A program made the position numbers and the translations under genes. 64,000 nucleotides of DNA, taken from assembly GCF_004339565.1 (NCBI RefSeq), contig NZ_SMFZ01000001.1, forward strand, positions 868,001 through 932,000, written 5' to 3'. The notes under the pieces were generated by a model that saw nothing but the letters and a program-made list of their open reading frames with translations, was not told the DNA's origin and ran no database searches. Below, in pieces: positions 36,516 through 45,741 of this stretch (positions are counted from its first letter, which is position 1; each line of letters starts with the position of its first letter). The DNA comes from Pseudonocardia endophytica. Its GTDB lineage: Bacteria > Actinomycetota > Actinomycetes > Mycobacteriales > Pseudonocardiaceae.

Positions 36516-37747
36516 CGCACCTCCCCCGGTTCGACGACCGGTCCGCCGCAGGGCAGCCGCGCGGCGAGCCGCCACACGCCGTCGTCGGGTCCCGCGGTGA
36601 GCTGCCCGCCGAGCAGCGCAGCGCGTTCGGCCATGCCCCGCAGCCCGCGGCCGCCACGGCCGGTGCGCGTCCCGTCCGACGGGAGCGGGTTGTCGACGGT
36701 CAGCTCCAGACCGGTCCGCGCGGCCGACAGGCGCACCGTCACCGGCACCGGACCGGCGTGGCGCAGCGCGTTCGTCAGTGCCTCCTGGACGAGCCGGTAC
36801 CCCTCCCGGGACACGACGGCGGGCAGGCCGGCCAGCTCGCCGTCGCGGTACACCTCCACCTCGACGCCCGCGGTCCGGGCGCCGTCCACGAGCGTGTCGA
36901 GCGCGTCGAGGTCGCGAGGCGCCTCCACGGCACCGTCGTCCTCCCGCAGGACGCCGAGCACGTGGTCGAGGTCGTCCAGCGCCCTCCGGCCGGTCTCCTC
37001 GATCGCGGCCAGCGCACGCCGCGCGAACGCCGGGTCGGAGTCGAGCAGCTCGGACGCGGCTCCGGCCTGCAGCGTGGTGACGGTGAGCGCGTGACCCACC
37101 GAGTCGTGCAGCTCGCGGGCGATCCGGGCGCGTTCGGCCTGGCGGGTGGCCCGCCGCTGTGCGACGACGAGCTCCGCGGCGAGCCGTTCCGACGGCGTCG
37201 GCCCGAGCAGACGCGGCGCCGCGCGGGCGAGCAGCGCACCGGCCGCCACGACGACGGCGACCGACGCGACGACGGTCAGCACGCCGACCACCGGCGCCCA
37301 CCACGCGTCGGCGCCGGTGGGCAGTGGCGGCTGCGGCAGCCACGGCGCGATCAGGAACCCGACCGCCGTCGGCAACCCGAGCAGCAGCAGGAGCGCGCCG
37401 AGCCCACCGAGCACCATGCAGAGCAACAGCCACAGCGCCCCCCGACGCCGGACCGACCAGTCCCGCTCGGTCGACGGATCGGGCTCCGGCAGCGTCACCC
37501 CGAGCAGGGACCGCGCAGCCGTGACCTCCAGCGCCCGCACCCCCGGCACGACGGCCACGGCGACACCGACCACCACCGTCAGCGCGAGCAGCGGGACCAG
37601 CGCCGCAGGTGTCATCCCGGTGGACACGGCCAGCGTGAACAGCCAGCCGAACGCGACGTACGGCAGCAGCACGACGGCGCCGAGCAGCACGTGCACGACG
37701 CGGCGGCCGGCCGTCCCGACCGCCGCACGCACCCGGACCGGGTTCAC
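36512..37747 (-). CDS. Sensor histidine kinase (HisKA_3 type)
   Basis: A 411-residue NarX/DesK-like kinase. The N-terminal 160 residues hold four hydrophobic segments and a short loop (PWLPQPPLPTGADAWW) that may be extracellular. The phospho-accepting His is in ARIARELHDSVGHALTVTT, and the HATPase domain carries EALTNALRHAG and GRGLRGMAERAALLGG. It is coupled to the LuxR-type regulator. CAGGAT six bases before the GTG is a possible -10 box. The signal is unknown. Confidence 0.93.
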   Translation of the reverse strand: MNPVRVRAAVGTAGRRVVHVLLGAVVLLPYVAFGWLFTLAVSTGMTPAALVPLLALTVVVGVAVAVVPGVRALEVTAARSLLGVTLPEPDPSTERDWSVRRRGALWLLLCMVLGGLGALLLLLGLPTAVGFLIAPWLPQPPLPTGADAWWAPVVGVLTVVASVAVVVAAGALLARAAPRLLGPTPSERLAAELVVAQRRATRQAERARIARELHDSVGHALTVTTLQAGAASELLDSDPAFARRALAAIEETGRRALDDLDHVLGVLREDDGAVEAPRDLDALDTLVDGARTAGVEVEVYRDGELAGLPAVVSREGYRLVQEALTNALRHAGPVPVTVRLSAARTGLELTVDNPLPSDGTRTGRGGRGLRGMAERAALLGGQLTAGPDDGVWRLAARLPCGGPVVEPGEVR

Positions 37748-37855
37748 GAGGTGATCCTGGCAGACGGCACCGACAACCCTGCTCCCTCGCGCGGGGGAGC
37801 CGGTCCCCCCGCGGTCGGGAGGGCACGGACGCCGTCGCGGACCAGGCTCGTTCCC

Positions 37856-38923
37856 ATGACCCGCTCACTGACGACGAACACCCGGCCGCTCGCCGTGGCC
37901 GCCGCCCTCGGAACCCTCCCCTACCTGCTGCTCAAGGTGTTCTGGCTGACCGGGAACCCGGTCGGCGTCACCGATCCGGCACTGATCTCGTCGACGTCGA
38001 TGGTCGCGCTGAACGCGGCCACGGCCGTGCTCGACGCCGCCGTCGTGGCGCTCGCGTTCACGCTCACGTCGGCGTGGGGACGGCGGCTCCCGGCGGTGGC
38101 CGTGCTGCTGCCCGCGTGGGTGGCGACCGGGCTGCTCGGGCCGATCGCGCTGGCCGGCCTGCCTGCGGCGCTCGTCGTCGCGGCGTCCGGCAACGGTTCC
38201 GGAGACGCCCTCGGGCTGGCCGGCTGGGTCCGGCCGATGGTCTACGGCGGGTTCACCTGGCAGGCGGTGTTCCTGCTGGCCGCGTTCGCCGTGTACGCAC
38301 GCGGCCGCTGGTCCAGCGCCGTACGGCGGCCGGCGCCGGTGGACGGGCCGGTCGCGACGCTGCTGCGGGCGTGCGTCGGCGGCGGGGTCGTGACGGCGGT
38401 GCTCGGCGCGGTGCTCGCGCTGCTCGGCGGGATACTCGACGGCGGGTGGGTCCCGATCGTCGGTGCGGTCGCGAACGGCGCGTTCCCGCTGGCCGGAGCC
38501 GTGGGTGTACTGGCGCTGGCCCGCGGACGGGCGTCGGGGCGGGCACGGACGGCCGCCGTGGTCGCGGCGTGGTGCGGATCGGCGGCCGCGTTCTCCGGCG
38601 GGCTCTGGGTCGCGGTCACGACGCTCGGCACGACGGACCTGGCCGCGGCGGGCAACCCGGCGGCGGGTCTGGCCCAGCTGTGCTGCCTGCTCGCCGGGTT
38701 CGCCATGGCCGTCGCCGGCCTCCTGGCCGTGTCCGGGGCGGGCTCCCCCACCGGCGCGGCCTCTCCCACCGACGCGGCCTCCCCCACCGGGGCGGCATCC
38801 CCCACCGGCGCGGCCTCCCCCACCGGCGCGGCATCCCCCACCGGCGCGGCCTCCCCCACCGGCGCGGCCCCCTCCGGCACGGCCCACGGACCGGAGCGTC
38901 GAACCGTGCCGGCCGGGCAGTGA
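37856..38923 (+). CDS. Polytopic membrane protein with a C-terminal AASPTG hexapeptide repeat
   Basis: A 355-residue protein of unknown function. Eight to nine hydrophobic segments span residues about 10-295 (for example AVAAALGTLPYLLLKVFWL, VVTAVLGAVLALLGGIL, LCCLLAGFAMAVAGLLAV). The rest, about 60 residues, is a Ser/Pro/Thr/Gly/Ala repeat followed by GTAHGPERRTVPAGQ, likely disordered. Divergent from the histidine kinase by 108 bases, so it may be controlled by that two-component system. Confidence 0.8.
   Translation: MTRSLTTNTRPLAVAAALGTLPYLLLKVFWLTGNPVGVTDPALISSTSMVALNAATAVLDAAVVALAFTLTSAWGRRLPAVAVLLPAWVATGLLGPIALAGLPAALVVAASGNGSGDALGLAGWVRPMVYGGFTWQAVFLLAAFAVYARGRWSSAVRRPAPVDGPVATLLRACVGGGVVTAVLGAVLALLGGILDGGWVPIVGAVANGAFPLAGAVGVLALARGRASGRARTAAVVAAWCGSAAAFSGGLWVAVTTLGTTDLAAAGNPAAGLAQLCCLLAGFAMAVAGLLAVSGAGSPTGAASPTDAASPTGAASPTGAASPTGAASPTGAASPTGAAPSGTAHGPERRTVPAGQ
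38743..38870 (+). repeat. 18-bp tandem repeat encoding (AASPTG)n
   Basis: About seven imperfect copies of an 18-base unit such as GGCGCGGCCTCCCCCACC lie inside the membrane-protein gene. One copy reads AASPTD. The unit length is a multiple of three, so copy number can change without breaking the frame. Confidence 0.8.
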
Positions 38924-38931
38924 TCAACTCC

Positions 38932-38993
38932 CGCCGAGATGTGGTTCAGCGGGCCTTCCCGATCCCGGGAGCCCGCTGGGCCGCATCTCGGCG
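38932..38993. terminator. Two-part hairpin after the membrane-protein gene
   Basis: CGCCGAGATG pairs with GCATCTCGGCG at the base, and AGCGGGC pairs with GCCCGCT above an internal loop. It lies 9 bases past the stop at 38923 and 44 bases before the MpaB-type gene, and would separate the two transcripts. Confidence 0.55.
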
Positions 38994-39036
38994 TCGCACG
39001 CTGGTCGGCTGGCCGGGTCGTCGAGGTGGACGCATC

Positions 39037-39945
39037 ATGGAACGCATGGTCGATCTGTCGGAGTCCGTGGGCGCGGGGCTCTCCGCGCTGCGCTCGCGGA
39101 TCGGCGGAGCCGTGTTCGCGAAGGTCGCCGGACCGGAGGGATCCGGCCGGCGGGACCGCATCCACGCCACCGAGGGCCCGCGATGGTTCGCCGAGGACCG
39201 TCCGATCCGGCGGGTGCACGGCGACGCGTCGATGTTCGTCGGCGGCGTCCGGGCGCTGCTGCTGCAGTCGCTGCACCCGCTGGCGATGGCCGGGGTCGCC
39301 GGCCACTCCGGCTTCCGCGGCGACCCGTGGGGCCGGCTGCAGCGCACCAGCTACTTCCTGGCCGCGACGACGTTCGGCCCGGCCGAGGAGGCCGACCGCG
39401 TGATCGCGACGATCAAGCGCGCGCACACGTTCGTGCACGGCACCGCCCCGGACGGGCGGCCCTACTCGGCACAGGACCCGCACCTGTTGCGCTGGGTGCA
39501 CATCGCGGAGATCGACAGCTTCCTGCGCGCGCACCAGCGCTACGGCCACCGCCCGTTGGACCAGGACGGCCGCGACGGCTACGTCGCCGACACCGCCCGT
39601 GTCGCCCGTGAACTCGACGTGCCGGACCCGCCGGAGACCGAGGCGGAGCTGGACGCGCAGATCGCGGCGTACCGCCCGGAGCTGGAAGGCACGCCGGACG
39701 CCCGGGCCGCGGCACGGTTCCTGCTGCTCAACCCGCCGTTACCGCTCGCGGCCCGCGTCCCGTACGGCGCGCTGGCGGCCGCGTCGGTGGGTCTGATGCC
39801 GCGCTGGGCGCGGGTGCCGCTGCGGCTGCCGTACCTGCCGCTGGCCGAGGCGACGGTCGTCCGCGCCGGTGGGCAGGCGATCACCGCCGGCATCCGGTGG
39901 GTGACCACGGCACCGACCCCTCCGATGCCGCCGGTGCATCCGTAG
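39037..39945 (+). CDS. Oxygenase MpaB family protein (DUF2236)
   Basis: A 302-residue protein of the DUF2236/MpaB family, which includes the latex-clearing rubber oxygenase Lcp and fungal MpaB; characterised members bind haem b. It has DASMFVGGVRALLLQSLHPLAMAGVAGHSGF, where the His before Pro is the conserved position, and LLRWVHIAEIDSFLRAHQRYG. There is no signal peptide, unlike secreted Lcp. GAGGTGG precedes the ATG. It sits inside the interrupted his-trp region without apparent link to it. Confidence 0.88.
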   Translation: MERMVDLSESVGAGLSALRSRIGGAVFAKVAGPEGSGRRDRIHATEGPRWFAEDRPIRRVHGDASMFVGGVRALLLQSLHPLAMAGVAGHSGFRGDPWGRLQRTSYFLAATTFGPAEEADRVIATIKRAHTFVHGTAPDGRPYSAQDPHLLRWVHIAEIDSFLRAHQRYGHRPLDQDGRDGYVADTARVARELDVPDPPETEAELDAQIAAYRPELEGTPDARAAARFLLLNPPLPLAARVPYGALAAASVGLMPRWARVPLRLPYLPLAEATVVRAGGQAITAGIRWVTTAPTPPMPPVHP

Positions 39946-39997
39946 GCGGCCGATCACTCCCTGATACGGCGGGCGACCGGGAGGCGAGCGGACGGGA

Positions 39998-40396
39998 TCA
40001 GGAGCCGTCGTCGGCGAGGAGCACGTCGGTGTCGAAGCACGTGCGGGTGCCGGTGTGGCACGCCGGACCCTCCTGGTCCACGACGACGAGGACGGCGTCG
40101 CCGTCGCAGTCCAGCCGCACCTCGTGCACGTGCTGGACGTGCCCGGAGGTGTCGCCCTTGACCCAGTACTCCTGGCGCGAACGCGACCAGTACGTCCCGC
40201 GGCCGGTGGTGAGCGTGCGGTGCAGGGCCTCGTCGTCCATCCAGCCGACCATGAGCACCTCGCCGGCGCGGGACTGCACGACGGCGCAGACCAGCCCGTC
40301 GGCGTCCCGCTTGAGGCGCGCGGCGATCGACGGGTCGAGCATCGAGTCCGTCGCGCGGACGCGCTGCGCCGACGGTTCGCTCGCGAGCTCGCTCAC
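39998..40396 (-). CDS. hisI: Phosphoribosyl-AMP cyclohydrolase
   Basis: HisI opens the purine ring of phosphoribosyl-AMP in histidine synthesis. The 132-residue protein has [40 protein letters not shown], the DCDGDA metal-binding Asp cluster and the Cys pair in [10 protein letters not shown]. It lacks the HisE domain, so phosphoribosyl-ATP pyrophosphatase must be elsewhere. GTG 40396 overlaps the hisF stop (GTGA) with GGAGGTG before it. Confidence 0.95.
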   Translation of the reverse strand: MSELASEPSAQRVRATDSMLDPSIAARLKRDADGLVCAVVQSRAGEVLMVGWMDDEALHRTLTTGRGTYWSRSRQEYWVKGDTSGHVQHVHEVRLDCDGDAVLVVVDQEGPACHTGTRTCFDTDVLLADDGS

Positions 40397-41166
40397 CGCA
40401 CCTCCACCTCCGCGCCCCGCAGAGCGTCCTTGACCTCGGCGATCCGCAGCGTCCCGAAGTGGAACACGCTGGCCGCCAGCACGGCGTCGGCCCCGGCGCG
40501 CACGGCGGGCGGGAAGTGCGCGACCTCGCCCGCCCCGCCGGACGCGATCACCGGCACCTCGACGACCGCGCGCACCGCAGAGATCATCTCCAGGTCGAAG
40601 CCGTTGCGGGTGCCGTCGGCGTCCATCGAGTTCAGCAGGATCTCCCCGACACCGAGGTCCTGGCCACGACGGGCCCACTCGACGGCGTCGACGCCCGCAC
40701 TGCGGCGGCCCCCGTGCGTCGTGACCTCCCAGCCCGACGGCTGCGGCTCACCACCGTCGGGCACGCGTCGCGCGTCGACGGAGAGCACGATGCACTGCGA
40801 CCCGAACCGCCGTGACATCTCGTGCAGCAGCTCAGGGCGGGCGATCGCGGCCGTGTTCACGCTGACCTTGTCCGCCCCTGCACGCAGCATCAGGTCGACG
40901 TCGTCCGGGGTGCGGATCCCGCCGCCCACGGTGAGCGGGATGAACACCTGCTCCGCGGTGCGGCGCACGACGTCCACCATCGTCCCCCGCTCCGACGACG
41001 ACGCCGTCACGTCCAGGAACGTCAGCTCGTCGGCGCCCTCGGCGTCGTACACGCGGGCCATCTCGACGGGGTCGCCCGCGTCGCGCAGCTCCCGGAAGTT
41101 GACGCCCTTCACCACGCGCCCGGCGTCGACGTCCAGGCACGGGATCACGCGCACCGCGACGCCCAC
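40393..41166 (-). CDS. hisF: Imidazole glycerol phosphate synthase subunit HisF
   Basis: The cyclase subunit that uses ammonia from HisH to make imidazole glycerol phosphate and AICAR. The 257-residue TIM barrel has the catalytic Asp in [27 protein letters not shown] [38 protein letters not shown] with the second catalytic Asp, and [11 protein letters not shown]. Its start overlaps the priA stop by one base (TAGTG) and its stop overlaps hisI. Confidence 0.96.
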   Translation of the reverse strand: MGVAVRVIPCLDVDAGRVVKGVNFRELRDAGDPVEMARVYDAEGADELTFLDVTASSSERGTMVDVVRRTAEQVFIPLTVGGGIRTPDDVDLMLRAGADKVSVNTAAIARPELLHEMSRRFGSQCIVLSVDARRVPDGGEPQPSGWEVTTHGGRRSAGVDAVEWARRGQDLGVGEILLNSMDADGTRNGFDLEMISAVRAVVEVPVIASGGAGEVAHFPPAVRAGADAVLAASVFHFGTLRIAEVKDALRGAEVEVR

Positions 41167-41912
41167 TAGCCGACCTTCCGGACCGCGTCCAGCGCCTCGG
41201 GCAGCGTGAACCGCTGCGCGTAGAGCGCCTTGCCGACGATCGAGCCCTCGATGTTCACGCCGGACGCGGCCACCTCGGCGAGCCGCACCAGGTCCTTCAC
41301 CTCGGAGATCCCGCCGGACGCGATCACCGGCGCCGTGGTCGCGTTCGCCACGTCGGTCAGCAGCTCGACGTTCGGTCCCTGCAGCGTCCCGTCCTTCGAG
41401 ACGTCGGTGACGACGTAGCGGGCGACGCCGTCGCGGTCCATGCGCGCCAACGTCTCCCAGAGGTCGCCGCCGTCGGTGGTCCAGCCGCGCGCGGCCAGCC
41501 GGTGCCGCTCATCGATGATCTTGACGTCCAGCCCGACGGCGATCCGGTCGCCGTGCTCCGCGACGACGCGGGCGCACCACGCGGGGTCCTCCAGCGCGGC
41601 GGTGCCGAGGTTGACCCGGCGGCAGCCGGTGGACAGCGCACGCTCCAGCGACGCGTCGTCGCGGATGCCGCCGGACAGCTCGACGGCCACGTCCAGCCTG
41701 CCGACGACGTCGGCGAGCAGCTCGGCGTTCGACCCGCGCCCGAACGCGGCGTCGAGGTCGACCAGGTGGATCCACTCCGCGCCGTCGCGTTGCCAGGTCA
41801 ACGCCGCCTCGAGCGGCTCGCCGTAGCCGGTCTCGGTACCGGCCTCGCCCTGTACGAGACGGACGGCCTGACCGTCGGCGACGTCGACGGCCGGTAGCAA
41901 CGTGAAACTCAC
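41166..41912 (-). CDS. priA: Bifunctional HisA/TrpF isomerase PriA
   Basis: A 248-residue TIM barrel that in actinobacteria catalyses both the ProFAR isomerase step of histidine synthesis and the PRA isomerase step of tryptophan synthesis. It has [54 protein letters not shown] and [14 protein letters not shown] with the two catalytic Asp residues. The dual role is inferred from family and from the absence of trpF in the cluster. TAGGCT six bases before the GTG at 41912 suggests a leaderless operon promoter for priA-hisF-hisI. Confidence 0.95.
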   Translation of the reverse strand: MSFTLLPAVDVADGQAVRLVQGEAGTETGYGEPLEAALTWQRDGAEWIHLVDLDAAFGRGSNAELLADVVGRLDVAVELSGGIRDDASLERALSTGCRRVNLGTAALEDPAWCARVVAEHGDRIAVGLDVKIIDERHRLAARGWTTDGGDLWETLARMDRDGVARYVVTDVSKDGTLQGPNVELLTDVANATTAPVIASGGISEVKDLVRLAEVAASGVNIEGSIVGKALYAQRFTLPEALDAVRKVG

Positions 41913-42205
41913 CCGGCCAGCCTACTTCCGCGCGCCGACCGTTCCCGGACAGGCCGAGGGGACCGCATCGCGCGGCCGGCGGCCCGCCCGCACGCCCGGA
42001 CCGCGGGCGCGGTCGTGCGCCGCAGCGACATCCGCCCGCGGCACGTCGTCCACGGCCCCGCTCCGCGGCCCTGCCGGCGATGCGGCACGGCGGTCGCGTT
42101 CGCGCCGGCGGCGCGGACCCCGCACGGCCGGGGGACGTGGCGGTGCCCGCAGTGTCCGGTCCGACGGCTCTGGGAGATCCGTCCTTTCCGGACTAACATC
42201 CCGCC

Positions 42206-43015
42206 ATGCCGACGCCCCGCACGCGCGCCAGGGACGCCGACCGCACGGCGGCCTGCGACGCACTCGACGCGGCGTACGCCGACGGACAGATCGACGGCGT
42301 CGAGCACCGGGAGCGCACGGCCACGGCACTGCAGGCGACGACGCTCGGTGAGCTGCACGCCGTCGTCGAGGACCTGCAGGTGGCCGTCCCACCGGCTGCG
42401 GCCCCACGACTGCAGCCCGCCCGGCGACGACGGGCGTGGCCGGTCGTGGTCGCGGCCGTCACGGTGCCGGCGGTCGTCGTCGCCGGGGTCGCGTGGAGCG
42501 TCGCCGACCGGCCGGTCGCGAACGGCGTGGACCGTCCGCAGGTGGAGGCCGTCACGCCCCGGGTGGTCGGGCCGACGAACGTCCAGACGCCGGAGGGGTA
42601 CCGGGCGTTCGTCGACGCCGTCCGGGCGGAGCTGGGGACGACGGTCGTCGACCAGGCGACGCTCTACCCGGACTACGCGATCGTGCAGGCGCTGGTCCCG
42701 GGCGAGCCGCGCCGGATCCGGATGTACATCTTCCGCGGCGGGATGGACTCCTCGCCGACGACCGGCAGCACGCGGGATGCCGACGACCCGACCGTCGACC
42801 TCGCGTCGTTCGACCCGCAGCCGATGCTCGCTCTGCTGGCCGGGGCGCCGCAGAGCCTGAACGTCCGGGACGCCTCGATGCGCTACGTGATCGTCGACGG
42901 CGGCGACGGCGCGGGACCGCGGCTCGCCGTGCACGCGTCGAACTCGTTCGGCGAGTCCGGGTACCTGCAGGCGAAGCCGGACGGGACGGTCACGACGAGG
43001 TTCCCGTTCGAGTGA
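42206..43015 (+). CDS. DUF1707 domain membrane protein
   Basis: A 269-residue protein of unknown function. Residues about 8-60 form a DUF1707 domain (RDADRTAACDALDAAYADGQ, VEHRERTATALQATTLGELH), usually at the N-terminus of actinobacterial membrane proteins. One transmembrane segment follows (WPVVVAAVTVPAVVVAGVAW), and residues 95-269 should lie outside. TAACAT at 42194-42199 six bases before the ATG indicates a leaderless mRNA. Its 3' end overlaps the convergent MFS gene by 26 bases. Confidence 0.85.
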   Translation: MPTPRTRARDADRTAACDALDAAYADGQIDGVEHRERTATALQATTLGELHAVVEDLQVAVPPAAAPRLQPARRRRAWPVVVAAVTVPAVVVAGVAWSVADRPVANGVDRPQVEAVTPRVVGPTNVQTPEGYRAFVDAVRAELGTTVVDQATLYPDYAIVQALVPGEPRRIRMYIFRGGMDSSPTTGSTRDADDPTVDLASFDPQPMLALLAGAPQSLNVRDASMRYVIVDGGDGAGPRLAVHASNSFGESGYLQAKPDGTVTTRFPFE

Positions 43016-44201
43016 GGATCGGGCGCGTTCCCACGGTGAGCACCGCCGCGACCATGGCCACGCCGGCGAGCAGCGCGAACACCTCCGGGTAGCCGCCGAA
43101 CAGCGCGGCCAGACCGGATCCGGCGGCGGGCCCGAGGGCGATCGCGATCGTCGCCGGGGCCTGCAGGATGCCGTTCAGGCGGCCGTACACCTCCGGCGAC
43201 CAGCGGTCGGACAGCGCGGTCGCCTGGAGCAGCGTGAAGATCCCGCGGGCCAGTCCGGCGCCGACCGCGGCGAGCACGAGCAACCACGCCGGGCCGGGCA
43301 GCACGGCCAGCAGCCCGGTCGCGACGCCGAGCGCCCCGAGCACCAGCGCCGCCCGGCCGCGGACCCCGGTGCGCGCGACCAGGCGCGGGTAGAACAGGCG
43401 ACCGGTGACCTGCCCGAGCCCGCCCAGGCCCAGTGCCCACGCGGCGAGCCCGGTGGACAGCCCGCGTTCGAGCAGCAACGGGACCTGGTTCACGGTCACC
43501 GCGAACGACGTGAACGCGCCGAGGCAGATCGCGCCCGTGAGCAGCAGGAACGGGCGGCTGCGGGCGATCGCCGCCGGGCCGCTCGCGTCCCCGGTCACGC
43601 GGTCGGCCGGCAACGCATCGGGCCACGCGCCGCGCAGGCCGAACAGGTGCGCCGGGACCGTGACGGCCAACAGCACCGCGGCCAGCACCAGGTAGGTGCC
43701 CCGCCATCCGAACGTCGTCAGCAACGCGGCCGTCAGGGGCGCGAACACCGTGCTCGCCAGGCCTCCGACCAGCGTGAGCGACGTCAGCGCCCGCACCCGG
43801 TCGTCGCCCCACCAGCGGGTCAGCGCCGCGAACGCGGGCGGGTACAGCGTCCCGGCCTGCGCCACGCCGACGACCAGCCACGCGGCCGTGAACAGCCAGA
43901 ACGACCCGGCCGTCGCCACCGCGGCGACCGCGGGCACACCGAGCACCGACGCCCCGGTCATCAGCCACCGCGGACCGTGCCGGTCGAGGATCCGGCCCAC
44001 CGGGACACCGACCAGCGCCGAGACGACCAGGCCGGCGGAGAACGCGGCCGTGACGGCGCTGACCGGCCAGCCGGTGTCGCCGGAGATCGACGGGGCGAGC
44101 ACCGGGAACGCGTAGTACAGGACGCCCCAGCTGGTGATCTCGGTCAGGCAGAGGACCAGCAGCACCCGCCGCCGCCCCGCACGACCGAGCTCCGGAGTCA
44201 C
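42990..44201 (-). CDS. MFS transporter
   Basis: A 403-residue major facilitator with 12 hydrophobic segments. EITSWGVLYYAFPVLAPSIS, VGVPVGRILDRHGPRWLMT and LYPPAFAALTRWWGDDRVRA resemble the monocarboxylate/oxalate-type MFS_1 proteins common in actinobacteria; the substrate is unknown. It lies between hisH and priA on the same strand as the his genes and may be an insertion into the histidine operon; hisH ends 92 bases upstream of its GTG start. Confidence 0.9.
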   Translation of the reverse strand: MTPELGRAGRRRVLLVLCLTEITSWGVLYYAFPVLAPSISGDTGWPVSAVTAAFSAGLVVSALVGVPVGRILDRHGPRWLMTGASVLGVPAVAAVATAGSFWLFTAAWLVVGVAQAGTLYPPAFAALTRWWGDDRVRALTSLTLVGGLASTVFAPLTAALLTTFGWRGTYLVLAAVLLAVTVPAHLFGLRGAWPDALPADRVTGDASGPAAIARSRPFLLLTGAICLGAFTSFAVTVNQVPLLLERGLSTGLAAWALGLGGLGQVTGRLFYPRLVARTGVRGRAALVLGALGVATGLLAVLPGPAWLLVLAAVGAGLARGIFTLLQATALSDRWSPEVYGRLNGILQAPATIAIALGPAAGSGLAALFGGYPEVFALLAGVAMVAAVLTVGTRPILTRTGTSS

Positions 44202-44292
44202 CCGGACACGATCACACTCGGCGCCGAGATCCGCTCCGCACGCTCCGCTCGGCCTCGAGATCCGCTCCGCACGGCCTCGAGGTTCGCGCCGC

Positions 44293-44928
44293 TCAGCGGA
44301 CGACGTCGCGCAGCCAGTTCTCCAGGACGGTGGCCCCCGCGTCGCCGGACTTCTCCGGGTGGAACTGGGTGGCGGCCAACGCCCCGTTCTCGACGGCGGC
44401 GACGACGTCCTCGCCGTGGTGCGTCCAGGTCACCAGCGGCGGGCGCATCGCGTGCGACTCCGCCAGCTCCCACCGGGTCACGCCGAAGGAGTGCACGAAG
44501 TAGAACCGCGTGCCGGCGTCCAGCCCGGCGAACAGCGTGCTGCCGTCGGGCACGGTGACGGTGTTCCAGCCCATGTGCGGCAACACGTCCGCCGTGATCC
44601 GCTCGACCGTGCCGGGCCACTCGCCGCAGCCCTCGGTGTCCTCGCCGAACTCGACACCGCGGTCGAACAGCACCTGCATGCCGACGCAGATCCCGAGCAC
44701 CGGACGCCCACCGGCGAGCCTGCGGCCGATGATCCGCGGACCGCGCACGGCGTTGAGACCCTTCATGCACGCCGCGAACGCGCCGACGCCAGGGACCACC
44801 AGGCCGTCGGCGTTCAGGGCGGCGTCGAAGTCGTCGGTGACGGTGACGTCGGCGCCCACCCGCTCCAGCGCTCGCTCCGCGGAGCGGAGGTTCCCCGACC
44901 CGTAGTCCAGCACGACGACGTTCGACAC
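44293..44928 (-). CDS. hisH: Imidazole glycerol phosphate synthase subunit HisH
   Basis: The glutaminase subunit that feeds ammonia to HisF. The 211-residue class-I amidotransferase has [20 protein letters not shown], the nucleophile Cys in [21 protein letters not shown] and the catalytic His-Glu pair in [20 protein letters not shown] six bases before the GTG at 44928 fits a leaderless start, so hisH has its own promoter here, separated from hisB by a MocR/YczE pair. Confidence 0.96.
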   Translation of the reverse strand: MSNVVVLDYGSGNLRSAERALERVGADVTVTDDFDAALNADGLVVPGVGAFAACMKGLNAVRGPRIIGRRLAGGRPVLGICVGMQVLFDRGVEFGEDTEGCGEWPGTVERITADVLPHMGWNTVTVPDGSTLFAGLDAGTRFYFVHSFGVTRWELAESHAMRPPLVTWTHHGEDVVAAVENGALAATQFHPEKSGDAGATVLENWLRDVVR

Positions 44929-45038
44929 CCGCCCAGGATAAACGCCCACGTCACGCCCGTTCGGGCGATGCCGGGCACCGGCCGTGCCCGCGACACCGCG
45001 AAGCACGTCGCCGCCGCGTCCGGAGTGGACACGACGTC

Positions 45039-45671
45039 CTAGGTGGACAGTCGCACGGTCAACCGTGGCAGGAACCACTGGATCAGCGGTCCGACGAGCA
45101 GGGCGTAGGCCACGGTGATCACACCGAACGTGCCGCCCAGCAGCCAGCCGGTGAGCACGACGACCACCTCGATCGTCGTGCGCACCAGCCGGACCGAGAA
45201 CCGGGTGCGGGCGGCGAGCCCGGTCATCAGCCCGTCGCGCGGGCCGGGGCCGAGGCCGACGCCGATGTAGGCCGCCGTCGCCGCCGCGTTCAGCACGATC
45301 CCGGCGACGGCGAACGCGATCCGCACCCCCAGCACGTCGACGACCGGGATCAGGGCGAGCGCGAGATCGACGGTCAGCCCGATGACGACGACGTTCGCGA
45401 CCGTCCCGATCCCCGGCCGTTCCCGCAGCGGGACCCACAGCAGCAGGACGACGACACCGGTCACGACGGTCGTCGCGCCGATCGACAGCCCGGTGTGCCG
45501 CGCGAGGCCCTGGTGCAGCACGTCCCACGGCATCGAGCCGAGCCCGGCACGCATCATCAGCGCCATCGACACGGCGTAGGCCGCCAGCCCGACGACGAGC
45601 TGCGTCAGCCGCCGTCCCCGCCGCGGCATCCGGGTCAGCGACCAGCGGGTGGTACTTCTGTCGACCGTCAC
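45039..45671 (-). CDS. YczE-type membrane protein
   Basis: A 210-residue membrane protein with five hydrophobic segments. [24 protein letters not shown]... and the mid-part [15 protein letters not shown] match YczE/YyaS/YitT-like proteins. Such genes are often divergent from MocR regulators, as here, and regulated by them; the transported compound, if any, is unknown. GTG 45671 is chosen; the GAAGGAAG upstream is about 11 bases away, so a later ATG at 45632 is possible. Confidence 0.85.
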   Translation of the reverse strand: MTVDRSTTRWSLTRMPRRGRRLTQLVVGLAAYAVSMALMMRAGLGSMPWDVLHQGLARHTGLSIGATTVVTGVVVLLLWVPLRERPGIGTVANVVVIGLTVDLALALIPVVDVLGVRIAFAVAGIVLNAAATAAYIGVGLGPGPRDGLMTGLAARTRFSVRLVRTTIEVVVVLTGWLLGGTFGVITVAYALLVGPLIQWFLPRLTVRLST

Positions 45672-45692
45672 GAAATGGCATGCTTCCTTCTC

Positions 45693-45741
45693 GACTGGCC
45701 TGGTGTCATCGAGCCAATCGGAGGGAAGTGGACTGGATTGG
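45693..45741. promoter_or_regulatory. Candidate MocR direct-repeat operator
   Basis: GACTGGCCTGG (45693-45703) recurs as GACTGGATTGG (45731-45741), 38 bases apart on the same strand, in the gap between the YczE-like gene and the MocR gene. MocR regulators typically bind spaced direct repeats. The second copy overlaps the proposed TTG start of the MocR gene. Confidence 0.45.

Noticed and set aside
38743..38870. Regular repeats considered as a possible CRISPR array.
   Set aside because: The unit is 18 bases without spacers and is an in-frame coding repeat.
42015..42205. A plus-strand frame with two CxxC motifs (CRRCGTAV and CPQCPV) that looks like a zinc ribbon upstream of the DUF1707 gene.
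   Set aside because: The frame has no stop before it runs deep into the DUF1707 gene in another frame, and lacks a Shine-Dalgarno. It could be a remnant, but I cannot support a gene.
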